Shown here: in pieces, positions 43,798 through 55,450 of the stretch
Layout: the number at the start of each line of letters is the position of its first letter
Position numbering within the stretch: position 1 is the first letter of the stretch
Source: Lycorma delicatula
Lineage: Eukaryota > Arthropoda > Insecta > Hemiptera > Fulgoridae
DNA length: 64,000 nucleotides
Reading direction: 5' to 3'
NCBI RefSeq assembly: GCF_047948215.1
Contig: NC_134455.1
Span: forward strand, 348,438,491 to 348,502,490
Program-made: the position numbers and the translations under genes
The notes under the pieces: model-generated
Told to the model about the DNA's origin: nothing
Seen by the model: only the letters and a program-made list of their open reading frames with translations
The model's database searches: none

Positions 43798-44195
43798 TTA
43801 CATAAACACATAGAAGACATTTATCCCAATATCATCGACTCAAATTCCATCTTTTGATGGACATTTGATTGGTGGATCAAACAGATCTAAACGAAAATGA
43901 TGAATTTCAAAACCAACTAAACCTTCACCAAAACAATGAAAGTGCTACCAAACAAATACAACATCACGAATGAATTGTGCGGTAACAGATCGGAATACAG
44001 AAAACGCCTGCACAACATCAAAATCTTTGCGAACGAAAGCAGAAGACGCTAAGGAGAAGCCCAGTAGTCAAATGAAAGAAAACTGAACTTCTCAGAATAA
44101 ATGAAACTCTACTGGCAAAAGTGAAAAATGAAAATCCAAAAAATCTCCGACTAATATTTTAGTAGTCTGTTTAAAATGACAAATCGCAAAAAAAA

Positions 44196-44990
<795 letters not shown>

Positions 44991-44994
44991 TGGG

Positions 44995-45414
44995 AAATGT
45001 AAAACGCGAAGATATGTCGAAATTTTCCGGAAGTCGAATCATGGTACTCATTATAATAGGTAGCTTTCTTATGAAATCTACCTAAAATTTTTAGATATGC
45101 TCCTACCTTAAAAATATACTTTTAGTACGAGACCATCACACTCTCTAGCCGTCATGGGAGGACAGTAAAAATGTTACATGAAGAGGGTAGAGATGAGACA
45201 TGTAATTTTAAAGGGCATTAAAAAACAAAATGAAGAAGAACAATATTATAGGCATAAAATACAGAACAAAAGTAGTGTAGAATAATAAAAAATATGAAAG
45301 ATAATTTATTCTGGTAACATATATTCTGCAATACACTGAAGAATTTTTTTCAAATAAATCTCCATTTTGATATCGATACCGCCACATACATTCAACCAAG
45401 TACGAATCTATTAA
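44995..45414. other. Intronic DNA
   Basis: No recognised feature; AT-rich from about 45210. Confidence 0.4.
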
Positions 45415-45683
45415 CCCACCGGGTTGGTCTAGTGGGTGAACACGTCTTCGCAAATTAGCTGATTTCGAAGTCGAGATTTCTAAGGTTCAAATCCTCGTAA
45501 AAGCAGTTACTTTAGACGAATTTGAATAACAAATCGCGGATAGTGGTTGGGTTTCAATTAACCACAACTCTCAGGAACGTGTGTCGTCCTCAGACTAAAC
45601 AAGACTACACTTCATTTACATACATACATATCATCCTCTGAAGTAATACGGTGGTTCTGGAAGCTTAATAGAAAAAGAGAGAG
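45415..45683 (+). mobile_element. SINE S1, diverged, TTCGCAAAT head subfamily
   Basis: Plus-strand copy from CCCACCGGGTTGGTCTAGTGG to GGTGGTTCTGGAAGCTTAATAG. The palindrome reads AAATTAGCTGATTT; about 20 bases around the CCGGTGTTCTTTG word are deleted. Confidence 0.82.
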
Positions 45684-46204
45684 ATTATACTGACCTCATG
45701 ACGAACTACGTTTATGATACTAGGAAAAAAATTATTGTGACATATTAATTTATCACTCACAATTGTCAACAAATTATGCCATAACTTATACAGTTCATTG
45801 CAGATTATAAACATAATAAATTACTTTATTCTCTTTAATTTAATTTATTTTTTATGAACTAAACTTTACCAGAAATGCTATACAATAAACATATGTAACT
45901 AAAAAAAACAAACCACAATCATAAAGTTTCCGGTGACATTTATGTAAAATTAAGTTAAGCCAAATGGCAAATAAATAAATTTATTAATCATTTGATCAAA
46001 CTTATAATTCACTCCAACAGTTTTCAAACTGAGGTACGCTTAGCACTGGTGTTACGCAAACAGACAAACAAAACTATTTGTAACACAAAAAAATTAAAAC
46101 TTTTTTCTCACACTATGGTGTTCAAAAAGTGACGCAACCTTACGGAAGAATGTTCCGTTCTATTGTTGCATGTTTAATTGAGGAAAAATGGGTTACACAA
46201 TGCA

Positions 46205-46496
46205 ACCTACCGGAGGTCTAGTGGTGAACGCGTCTTCGCAAATCAGCTGATTTCAAAATCGAGAGTTCCAACGTTCAAACCCTAGTAAAGGCAGTTACTT
46301 TTATGCGGATTTGTATACTAGATCGTGAATACCGGTGTTCTTTGGTGGTTGGGTTTCAATTAACCACACATCTTAGAAACGGTCGACCTGAGACTTCACA
46401 AGATTACACTTCACTTATACTCATACACATCATCCTCATTTATCCTTTGAAGTAATATCTGATGGTGATTCCCGGAGGCTGAACAGGGAAAAAAAA
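46205..46496 (+). mobile_element. SINE S1 with 14-bp target duplication, inside the mariner
   Basis: GGTTACACAATGCA (46191-46204) and GGTTACATAATGCA (46497-46510) flank the copy, one mismatch. The head lacks the first bases (CCTACCGGAGGTCTAGTGG). Confidence 0.9.
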
Positions 46497-46510
46497 GGTT
46501 ACATAATGCA

Positions 46511-47545
46511 GCAGAGAATATATTCATTGTCTCCCGATGCATTAGTTACGCCAGTAATGCTCAGACCCAGAATACCTTTACAGAAAATTATGATGTGGAC
46601 CAAACAAGTCCTCCATCAAGCGGCTACAAGTTCCAACAGAAGACAGGGAATGTGGCAGGTGCAGCCAAAAGTGGTTGACCGTAAGTAGTAAACTAGAAAC
46701 GTTGATCGACGTGCAAGCTGCGTATTCTGTTAATCCCAAGAAATCTGTGCGATGCCTATCTATCCGGTTCTGGTCTCTCTATCGGTAGTGTCCACATGGC
46801 ATTAGGCAAGTGTTTAAAGATGCATCCGTACAGAATTCATGTTGTTCACGAATTTTTACCTGCAGATAATGAAAAACGTGTAGTTTTCTATCACTTTCTT
46901 TCTTTTTCTGTTTACCCTCCGGTAACTACCGTTTAGATAATTCTTCAGAGGATGAATGAGGATGATAAGTATGAGTACATTCTCAGTTCGACCGTTCCTG
47001 AGATGTGTGGTTAATTGAAACCCAACCACCAAAGAACACCGGTATCCACGATCTAGTATTCAAATCAATGTAAAAATATCTGGCTTTACTAGGACTTGAA
47101 CGCTGTAACTCTCGACTTCCAAATCAGCTGATTTGGGAAGACGCGTTAACCACTAGACCAAGCCGGTAACCTCCTACCATACCAGTGCAGTAATCTGTAA
47201 ACACTGTATCTGCAGACCGGCTAGAGTACACTTGGTTTCGGCAAGACGATGCTACGGCTTATACAGCCAACAACATTATGACTTTCATGGATAAGTGATT
47301 TCGAAGCTGTTATGGCCCCCTCAGTCTCCCGATTTATCCTCTCCTGATGTTTTCCTGTAGGGATACCTTAAGAATGCTGCTTACAAAACTCATCCTTACA
47401 CCATTCTCGAACTAAACAGCATAACTAAACGATGTGTCGCTGCAATTCCTAAAGAAATGTTACAACATGTGTTTAAGAGTATACAACGTCGTATTCAACT
47501 ATGTGAATCGGATAATGGAGGCCACTTTCAACTAATATTGCAACA
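46511..47545 (+). pseudogene. Degraded mariner transposase split by a SINE
   Basis: Before the second SINE, frames give KCLKMHPYRIHVVHEFLPAD then NEKRVVFY (about 46810-46890), the second HTH end. After it come WFRQDDATAYTANN (second catalytic Asp, about 47240), a decayed WPPQSPDLSSPD region (about 47310) and RIQLCESDNGGHFQ at the C-terminus (about 47490-47530). The first catalytic Asp segment is missing. Several stops are present. Confidence 0.8.
46896..47184 (-). mobile_element. SINE S1, subfamily with GGTAACCTCCTACC head extension
   Basis: Minus-strand copy whose head end reads AAGCCGGTAACCTCCTACCA then TACCA, shared exactly with the copy ending at 59878 and different from the usual CAACCCGGTGGGTT. 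About 25 bases after GATAAGTATGAGTA are deleted. Confidence 0.87.
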
Positions 47546-48043
47546 TATTTATTTTCCCATAAGGTTGCATCACCTTTTGAACACCTGTACAAAATTATTA
47601 ATATACCAGATATTTATTATAATTATAAGTATTTATTTATTTATTTTTTTTATTAATAATAATAATAATAAATAATAATAATAAAGTGGATCAGCAGTTC
47701 TCAAACCTTATTGATGTATAATAGTACAAAAGTATTTTCTCATGCATTGCTTTTTCCGTTAATTTGAGTAAATCATTTGTGTATAGCAACAACAGGAATA
47801 TCAGTTATTCGGTTAACAACTGGTAACACGCAACGCCGATCGATAGGTTCTTACATACCACAGCACTCGTGTTACGACTTTTCTGTTCGATGCATTCACC
47901 GCGTAGCACATGCACGAACAAGTTTCTTATCGGCCACTGTAGATCGATTGCCGTACTTCCCTCCAGCAGTTAATGGAATCGGTCGTGGTTATCCTACGGA
48001 CATACCGAAACCAACTGCCGGTTTCTTACATACTCTGTGATAA

Positions 48044-48338
48044 GCTTTTTTTCCTGTTTAACCTTCGGGAATTACAGTTCAGGTATTACTTCAGAGGAAG
48101 AATGAGGATGATATGTATGAGTGTAAATGAAATGTAGTCTTGTACAGTCTCAGTTCGACCATTCCTGAGATGTGTGGTTAATTGAAAGCCAACCACCAAA
48201 GAACACCGGTATCCACGATATAGTATTCAAATCCGTATAAAAGTAACTGCCTTTACTAGGACTTGAACGCTGGAACTCTCGACTTCCGAATCAGCTGGTT
48301 TGAGAAGACGCGTTCACCACTAGATCAACCCGGTGGGT
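48044..48338 (-). mobile_element. SINE S1 with perfect 13-bp target duplication
   Basis: TACTCTGTGATAA occurs at 48031-48043 and 48339-48351. A complete minus-strand copy lies between, tail TTTAACCTTCGGGAATTAC to head CAACCCGGTGGGT. Confidence 0.93.
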
Positions 48339-48504
48339 TACTCTGTGATAACCTGATTTAAAAAAATGTTGTTACTGTGTTATTTTTTCATTTGACAGTA
48401 TTTAAGTTGGCATATGTATCTTGAAAGGGAGTTTTTTCTTATATATAGACTTATTTACGTATTTTGCTTGAATTAATTTGGTTTAGTTTAGTCGACATAA
48501 AATA

Positions 48505-50190
48505 CAAATTGACATGGATAAGTGGTTTAATAGATCAACAGTAGACAAAACATCGTCAGAAAAAAATCCTAGTACCATCGAGCTCTATTTCAGAATCAGA
48601 ATTTCTGGTGAGTCAAGATTTTTTCCTATTAAAATACGAAAAGTTGAAATAAAATATAATTCTGAGTACATCAATCAATAAGCCGCAACCTCGATATGTA
48701 ATCTATTTTGAAATTCTTTCAAACCGAAGCATGAACCCTTCCTTATTGATACGGTACCTTAATACTAAACATTTAACTTTAGAGAACAAACTAAGATTAT
48801 TTTCTTCGTAAATCGTCAGAGATGAAATGCAGAAAGAAAATTATATTGTCATTTATAGGCAGTACAAAGCAGCAGTGAAGATGCCTTCCTTAGTGAGCTT
48901 AGGAATAGCAAAGTATAGAACTTGTCACACAACAAGTGAAGAGCTGTTGCGAAAGATATGATGACTACTTGTGTATTGGGTAAATCATCAGCTGAACAGC
49001 TAGATACGATACCACCGTCAAATCATGCGTGTGCTCGCAAAATTGAAAGCACGGCATTAAACATTAAAGAGACCTTAATATTTCGAGTCTAGTAGTTTTT
49101 TGCCATACAACTCGATGAGAGCACGGATGTAAGAAATTATGCTCAACTTACGGCTTACATGCGGTATGTATTTACAAATAAAGAAAATTATTTATTTTGT
49201 GATGAGCTATCAACACTAACCATCAATGAAATATTCAAAAAGGGAGATGAGTTCTTTGCAGAAAATTGACTCGACTGGGGGAGCGTTATTTTCTGTTCTG
49301 GTGATCGAGCTATGATAGGTTAATAAGGTGTTGCAACCAAAAAAAAAAAAAAAAAAAAATCGGTTACAAAAAATTGTACCCTCACGCACTGTAGCATCCA
49401 CAGAGAATCTTTTAGCAGTAACACGGTTATTTAGAAGTCCAGATATTACTGATGGATACCGATTTTGAACTGCGTGATCGATTGACAGACGAACTTTGGA
49501 TCACAATATCTAATTATTAGATATTTCCAATTGCCTCATTGACTTAAATTTAAGTTTATAAGATGAAACAAGTCATTTTGGATAGACGATAAAATGTCAA
49601 ATGATGAATAATAGTGTTTCGAATGAAAACCTGTCTGTAGTCTTTTCCAAATTTTTACAATTTTGTGAATGTACACAAAATTGAAATGAAAGATAATCTC
49701 ATCAGTAATGTGTACAAGGCTACACTTCACTTACTCTCATACATATCATCCTGTGAAGTAATACCTGACGGTGATTACCGGAGGCTAATACCATTGTCTA
49801 ATCTCCCTGAAACTTTTAAAGAAGACTGAATTCCTACGAAACGAAATCTTTCATACCGGATATCATTCCTGGAACCCCTAACGAAAAACGAAACAAAATA
49901 TACAATGAACTATCTTATAATGGAGGCTTGAAAATTGAATTACTGAATTAGAGTTACGTGAATTTTGGCTAAAGGTTACAAAATGAATATACATCGCTGC
50001 CCAAAAACATTTTGTTATTTTTAATTCAATTTTCTACCGCATATTTTTATAAAAGTGAATTTTCTGATATGGTGACTGTAAAAGATATATTCCGTAATAA
50101 ACTGAACCTTGACCCAAATTTCTGCAGGTTCTACTGATCTAGATATCTCTTCACTTGTTTCAAGAACGTAGCACCATCTTTCTCACTGAA
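48505..50190 (+). pseudogene. hAT transposase relic (ZBED5/SCAND3-like)
   Basis: Starts near 48513 with MDKWFNRSTVDKTSSEKN, the N-terminal signature of ZBED5/SCAND3-like hAT proteins. Later frames give SSEDAFLSELRNSKV-type sequence, MTTCVLGKSSAEQLDTIP (about 48960), FFAIQLDESTDVRNYAQLTA (about 49100, the catalytic-core LDEST motif), LFCDELSTLT, and a HC-type THCSIHRESF after a poly-A expansion at 49339-49358. A C-terminal dimerisation-like block (EFWLKVT, SEFSDMVTVKDIFRNKLN) lies at about 49960-50130. Many stops and shifts. A SINE fragment interrupts it at 49711-49788. Confidence 0.75.
49711..49788 (+). mobile_element. SINE S1 tail fragment
   Basis: Only the last about 78 bp: TGTACAAGGCTACACTTCAC to GATTACCGGAGGCTAA. 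5'-truncated insertion. Confidence 0.8.
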
Positions 50191-50399
50191 TTTTTAGTCT
50201 TCAAGAATGAGCAGTAATTAGTAATGTTAATATTTTTGTAAACAATGATTAAAAATTTGTAATAAATAAAAAAATTGTAATTCATGATTTTTTTTTAAAT
50301 AAATAGATATTTTCCATATATTAAATAAATAGAATTTTTTTCTATTTTAAATAGAAAATTTTTTCTATATATTTTTTTAAAATAGATTATTTATTTAAT

Positions 50400-51445
50400 G
50401 ATTATTGGTGGTCTGAAGAATTGTCAGGCTTGGTGGAGCAAAAGAAGAGCGCTTTTCAAAATTGGTTGCTCTCAGCGGATCTTGAAGATGGAAAACAGAA
50501 AAAAATAGTTTTTGGGAAGGAACATGTCATAAAACAAACGCATTTTAATTACTGAGTAAAAGAAATGGGGACTGGAAATCAATGTAGAATTGATGAAAAC
50601 TTTATACGGATTTGAATACTAGATCGTGGATACCGGTGTTCTTTGGTGGTTGGGTTTCAATTAACCACACATCTCAGAAGTGGTCGACCTGAGACTGTAC
50701 AAGACTTCACTTACACTCATACACATCATTCTCTGAAGTAATACCTGACGGTGATACCCGGAGGCTAAACAGGTTAAAGGAAGGAAATTAATGTAGAAAA
50801 GACACAGTATATCGTGATTGGAGAAAAAGGAGAGGATTTAGAAACGTCGTTAGGAACTGTAAATTATTCTCATGAATTTAAATATCTTGTGATAACATTA
50901 CCATCTGATGGAAGAAGTAATGCAGATAGTATGAATAAGATTATAAAGGGAAAAGGAATGTAATAAGGTTGCATTCAGTTTTCTGGAACAACCATATTTT
51001 AATGAAAAATAAATATAATATTTTTAAAACTTTAATTGAAAGCAGTGTGGCGTATGAATCTGAGCTATGGACTCTAAATGAAATGATGAAACAGAGACGG
51101 CCGTAGATACAATGTACTGGAGGAGATGTTGCCTAATTGTACTGATGGATAGAGTCAAAAATGATAGACTAAGAGAAATTATGAAGGTCACATCATCTTT
51201 GATAGAAAATGTAGCAGTTAGACGGCTGCTACGGTATGGTCATATGCGCAGGATGTGTCCACACAGAACGCTTCGTCAAGTGGCAGCCATAAAATAGAAG
51301 AAAGAGAGGAAGGCCACGGAGGATGTGGGTTCATAATGCGGTGAAGCGTATGGATAAGCGTAGTTTGTTGGATGAAGCTACCCACGATAGGAAAGGTTGG
51401 AGAATAGGATGCCGGAAATGGCCGAATCGGCTGTAAAAACACCGC
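50400..51445 (+). pseudogene. LINE remnant: linker joined to RT C-terminus
   Basis: A first piece (about 50415-50510) reads EELSGLVEQKKSAFQNWLLS, a LINE endonuclease-RT linker type. It then jumps to WGLEINVEKTQYIVIGEKG (RT palm end), with SINE S1 inserted in between. The rest reads YLVITLPSDGRSNADSMNK-type sequence, a YWRRCC motif (51112), DRVKNDRLREIMKVT, LRYGHMRRMCPHR (about 51230) and KERRGRPRRMW, a common C-terminus of arthropod LINEs. The main RT catalytic motifs are deleted. It is a different family from the RTE element at 30870. Confidence 0.8.
50590..50782 (+). mobile_element. 5'-truncated SINE S1 with 16-bp target duplication
   Basis: GGAAATCAATGTAGAA (50574-50589) and GGAAATTAATGTAGAA (50783-50798) flank the insert, one mismatch. 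The copy begins within the body (CGGATTTGAATACTAGATCG), so the tRNA head was lost on insertion, as in LINE-style 5' truncation. Confidence 0.9.
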
Positions 51446-51639
51446 TAAATAATATAATTATTGACAAAGTAGATTGCAATCTTTTTATTGCTTTATCATT
51501 CTGATATTTAACGCTATCGTCATATACCTAATGACATAAATATGAAAAGTTTAATAGTGCAGTTGTACGCTACTGATCTGTAATTCACGTGAGTGATACG
51601 TAAAGATAATGTATGAGAACCGCTGATATACATTATTGT

Positions 51640-52030
51640 TATTAAACATTAACTTCTAATAGAATGTTAATACATCATAAAATTCCTGTATAATTTAAAC
51701 ACCTTATGATATCGGGCTACTTTATGCTGTTTGAAATGCTACTCGGTAATGATTTAAAAATAAAAGTCGAAAATGCTTCGTTTTTTTATACGTTGGAACG
51801 AATAACATAAATTAAGAGGTAAATCTGGTGGTTTCATATAATTTTTTCAACCTGAAAAATTTTGTTAAATATAATGAAGGACATTTTGAACAATTCTGTT
51901 TCTACAATATATTTTCCAGTACCAAAATGGTTCTTGTTTTGTTTAAAGTAGTAATACAGTATTTTTCAATAATTTTTCGCTATAATTTCTTAAACTCTTC
52001 TACATGTTCAGTTGTCGTTACTCGGACAAA
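51640..52030. other. AT-rich intronic DNA
   Basis: No recognised feature. Confidence 0.4.
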
Positions 52031-52038
52031 TTTTTACG

Positions 52039-52350
52039 CCCACCGGGCTTGTGTAATGATTAACTCCTCACCACAAATCAGCTGATTTCTAAGTTGAGAG
52101 TTCTAAGGTTCAAATCCTAAGAAAGGCAGTTACTTTTATACGGATTTGAATACTAGATGGAGAATACCGGTGTTTTTTGGTGGTTGGGTTTCAATTAACT
52201 ACACATCTCAGGAATGGTCGATCTGAGACCGTACAAGACTATATTTACTTACATTCATACATATCATTCTCATTCATCTTCTGAAGTAATACTTTACGGT
52301 GGTTCCGGAGGCTAAACAGAATTTTAAAAGAAAAAAAAAGGATTATACAT
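52039..52350 (+). mobile_element. SINE S1, ACGGTGGTTCCGGAGG tail subfamily
   Basis: Plus-strand copy from CCCACCGGGCTTGTGTAATG (mutated A-box) to TTACGGTGGTTCCGGAGGCT and an A-rich tail. Ends about 420 bp before K2P exon 3. Confidence 0.85.
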
Positions 52351-52773
52351 CAAACCTAACAAATTATGTTTTGCGACAGGAATTTATTATATTTTATAAT
52401 TTTTTTTAAAAATTATTAGAAATAAGTTTTTTCAACCTCTTTTATTCAATTTTCCAGATAAAAGCAAGATTAAACTATCAAATTTATTCCTTAAGTTCAA
52501 GAAAATTCCAAGAATTTTAGTACTGTTTCATTTGATCTTTGAAGTAGAAATCAGGGCTAAATCTTTCGTAAGCGATAACTTTCAAAACGATGCGTTTCCG
52601 GACTCATGTTTAAATGAATACTTTTAACCGTATTTTCATTTTAAGAATACGTCCTAAACTTCTGTATTTATTCTTTCCTTTTTTTGGGTTGCTGAATATA
52701 ATTAATAAAATTTTAAATATAAATTTGTGATCGTTGTTTTTATTTATTTATAAAGTAAATTTTATATTTACAG

Positions 52774-53124
52774 GAAATGATGAAAGGAGTCCAGATGGTG
52801 TATGATATCGCTACTTTCAGACGTCCGAGTCAGATACCTCCTGGAACAGAGGTGGAAGGAGCACCACCATTACCTCCTAGAACAGCTTATCCACAACAAA
52901 ATCATAATAGTGGGACCGACCCGCCTGGAACTCCTGCTCTTAGTACCTTTGCGGTCGACGATGAATTTAATATACCGATAACTGTGGCTATTGTTATATT
53001 ACTAATATACATTGTTTGTGGTGCATTGGTTTTCTGGTATTGGGAAGGCTGGGGCTTTTTTGAATCGTTCTATTTTGTTTTTATATCTATGTCGACTATT
53101 GGTTTTGGTGATTTTGTACCCCAG
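52774..53124 (+). CDS. K2P potassium channel, coding exon 3 (loop, TM3, pore 2)
   Basis: Encodes 117 residues (486-602) in phase with exon 2: EMMKGVQMVYDIATFRRPSQ, a Pro-rich cytoplasmic M2-M3 loop (about 505-545) with the SH3-ligand-like PPLPPR, TM3 (about 553-574, ITVAIVILLIYIVCGALVFW), and pore helix 2 with the filter TIGFGD (593-598). The donor GTATGT at 53125 follows VPQ, a phase-0 junction. In related channels the next exon begins with HPxYM and TM4; no such exon was found between 53125 and 64000. The different filters (GYG and GFG) are normal for K2P channels. Confidence 0.95.
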
Positions 53125-53129
53125 GTATG

Positions 53130-54310
53130 TAGAATTATTTTATAAAAGTAGATTAATTTAAATAGCTTATTTTTATTTACGTATGTGTGCCTATTTTCTA
53201 TAAAATTTAACGACAAATTTTTTTTTTACTAATATTATTTTTGGTAAACGTATAACTATGAAAATTAATTAACTAATTCTCAGCAGATCAAAAATGTGGT
53301 TGCAAGATGTACTTATAGGTTTTATACATCTTGTACAACACTTAATTAAATTAGAAAGTTTATCGTGTTTTTAAATTTTATAGATAGGTTCATAAATAAA
53401 TATAACGTTATACTTTTTCATAATTTTTTTTTCAAAGTAATTTCTACCCATTTTTCTAGTTATTTATTTATTTTTATATTTATTTCTAATGGTAATTGAT
53501 TTTATGCTGTATTCTCAATTATATGGTATACGTATACATATTTCATGTTTTGTCTAAGTATAAAAGTAAAAAAAACAGATTGTTTTCATATCTATTCAGC
53601 AAAACTACGGTCATAACCTAAAGAAATGTTTCGGCCTAGCAAAGAAATCACAAATCAGAAATTTTTTTTATTTTTAAAGGACTCAATTTGATACATTTAG
53701 ACCAATAATTTTCCATCAAATTTTGCGAATGTTCCTTCATCAAAATGATCAATTTTTTTCTTTTGTATATGACCATTAATTACTTAGTATATTATATGTC
53801 ATGATTGAAATTAAATGTAAAAACATTTTAAATTGTGCCATTTGGTTAGGATTTTTTATATCAGCAATTTTGTTTTTCAATGCCTTTTATAATAATTTGT
53901 CACAACCGTACTTTTTGGATTTATGAATTTAGGGTTGCCCCCTATGACGGTTTGGGAGTATAAAATTATTTAAGGGTTCCCATACGTTTATTGAACTCTT
54001 TATATGCAGCATACTCGAGAACCGTTTGCAAAGTTCTTGGCATGACAAAGAAAGGAGATTTTTCAGAATATTTTTATTTTTTCAACGCAGTCACCTTGCA
54101 ATTCGATACAAATAGAAAACGATTTTCTAACTTTTTAATACTCATAGAATAATGGGATTTAACGAACTCTACAAAATAAGGAGGTATTAAGTTGTAGAGC
54201 GAGTAAGGACTGTATTTTGAAATGATGGTTGAGATGATGAAATAAGCTAAAACATATTCTTCTTGAATAATTAAATTTAATCTGTCACATTAGACATTTT
54301 TTTGTCACAT
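53130..54310. other. AT-rich intronic DNA
   Basis: No coding or repeat structure recognised. A stretch at 53570-54190 reads like an old interspersed repeat but has no second copy here. Confidence 0.4.
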
Positions 54311-54312
54311 TA

Positions 54313-54373
54313 GACACTAGATAGGGAATCTTGGATAGCTGCATCAAACCAGTCAAATGACTGAAGACAAAAA
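54313..54373 (+). mobile_element. RTE LINE, 60-bp 3' end fragment
   Basis: Matches the last about 60 bp of the element at 30870-34153 (CACTAGATAGGGAATCTTGG to GACTGAAGAC) plus 13 A. Extreme 5' truncation; lies 30 bp upstream of another truncated copy. Confidence 0.9.
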
Positions 54374-54399
54374 AAAAAAAATTAGATAATAACAAAAGC

Positions 54400-54815
54400 A
54401 TTGCTTTATATGGAAGTGAAACTTGGACGATTGGAGTACCTGAGAAGAAAAGATTAGAAGCTTTTGAAATGCGGTGCTATAGGAAAATGTTAAAAATCAG
54501 ATGGGTGGATAAAGTTACAAATGAAGAGGTGTTGCGGCAAATAGATGAAGAAAGAAGCATTTGGAAAAATATAGCTGAAAGAAGGGACAGACTTATAGGC
54601 CACATATTAAGGCATCCTGGAATAGTCGCTTTAATATTGGAGGGACAGGTAGAAGGAACAAATTGTGTAGGCAGGCATCGTTTGGAATGTGTAAAACAAA
54701 TTGTTAGGGATGTAGGATGTAGGGGGTATTCCGAAATTAAACGACTAGCACAAGATAGGGAATCTTGGAGAGCTGCATCAAACCAGTCAAATGACTGAAG
54801 ACAAATAAAAAAGAA
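54400..54815 (+). mobile_element. RTE LINE, 5'-truncated 3' copy
   Basis: Matches the last about 400 bp of the full element. The frame from about 54405 reads ALYGSETWTIGVPEKKRLEA and continues open to the natural stop at 54796-54798 (ORF from 54469, 109 codons), with a few substitutions. The 3' end is GAAGACAAATAAAAAAG. Family is certain; the copy is inert. Confidence 0.92.
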
Positions 54816-54989
54816 AATATAATAACTTAATTAAATGTCCGCTTAAAAACAATATAGTCCAACAGTGCTTAATTTAAATTTCTATCTACACAGAAACAAT
54901 CCATAATTCCTTTTCTTTCGCCTTTCCAGCGTGTTTTTGGACAGATCTGGCAATCAAAGAGCCCTTGTTTTCCCCCAACTTCTGATCGC

Positions 54990-55450
54990 TACTAAAAAAA
55001 CAACTAAATCATTTTCATATTCCTTCCACCGAGTAAACTAGAAAAGGCAACGAAAAACTAGAACGTTCCATACACACGCGGAGTAAAAAAAAACTACCTT
55101 CCACCGGCACATAGGGATCGGGACTGCGGGAGCAGCAGTGTTCCTCGTTCGCAGCCTCGCGTTCAGCTCTTCCTTTGAGAGCATGCGCACAACAGCCAAA
55201 CACCACGCCGCTGGAAGTGTGAAGCGCACATTTCCATATAAAGATTTTTGTATCTTTTTCATAAACTGGGGAATGGCTACTGACATTAAGCTTAAGAATT
55301 ATACATTGTAGAAGTATAAAGAAGGAATTAAAGAAAAGAGGACTCATTATATTAAATGTTATCGATAATATCAAGTGGAAATAGGGAGTGTTGCAGTTCC
55401 ACGGTGCCTGTACGCGATCCGCCACTGATCAGAACACTCCTACTGCATTG
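54990..55450. other. GC-richer segment of unknown origin
   Basis: A stretch at 55080-55230 is markedly less AT-rich than its surroundings, with GGGACTGCGGGAGCAGCAG and GAGAGCATGCGCACAACAG. Overlapping minus-strand ORFs of 136 and 82 codons read through it in two frames, but neither resembles a known domain. It may be part of a repeat, an intronic promoter or an unrecognised exon. I make no functional call. Confidence 0.3.

Larger units (their letters stand above)
42240..44160 (+). pseudogene. LINE RT C-terminal remnant split by a mariner
   Basis: Before the mariner (42240-42470), frames read NTIRN, then FNKKNLSKKAKLRRYTAIIR and PVIT-type sequence; after it (43798-44160) they read KHIEDIYPNIID, a TFDWWIKQI-like motif and NDEFQNQLNLHQNN. 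This is the order of the C-terminal domain of many arthropod LINEs (KK..IR.Y..IIRPV..YG.E, then I.D.IR.RR..F.GHI.RM). It is interrupted by stops and by the mariner at 42475-43797. The clade is not assignable. Confidence 0.45.
46117..47585 (+). mobile_element. Mariner-like element with two nested SINEs
   Basis: Left end GGTGTTCAAAAAGTGACGCA (46117 on) and reversed right end GGTGTTCAAAAGGTGATGCA (47585 backwards) match at 24 of 26 positions. A degraded transposase lies between, in plus orientation. SINE S1 copies sit inside at 46205-46496 (plus) and 46896-47184 (minus). Without them the element is only about 0.9 kb, because the centre of the transposase is missing. Confidence 0.85.
47692..51625 (+). 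mobile_element. Putative hAT element (about 3.9 kb) with nested insertions
   Basis: Left end CAGCAGTTCTCAAACCTTA at 47692 and reversed right end CAGCGGTTCTCATACATTA from 51625 resemble the CAGYGGTTCTCAAA ends of Charlie/Buster-type hAT elements and bracket a hAT transposase relic. The 8-bp flanks (AAGTGGAT and ATATACAT) do not match well, so the boundaries are provisional. Inside are a SINE with clear target duplication and a LINE fragment carrying its own SINE. Confidence 0.5.
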
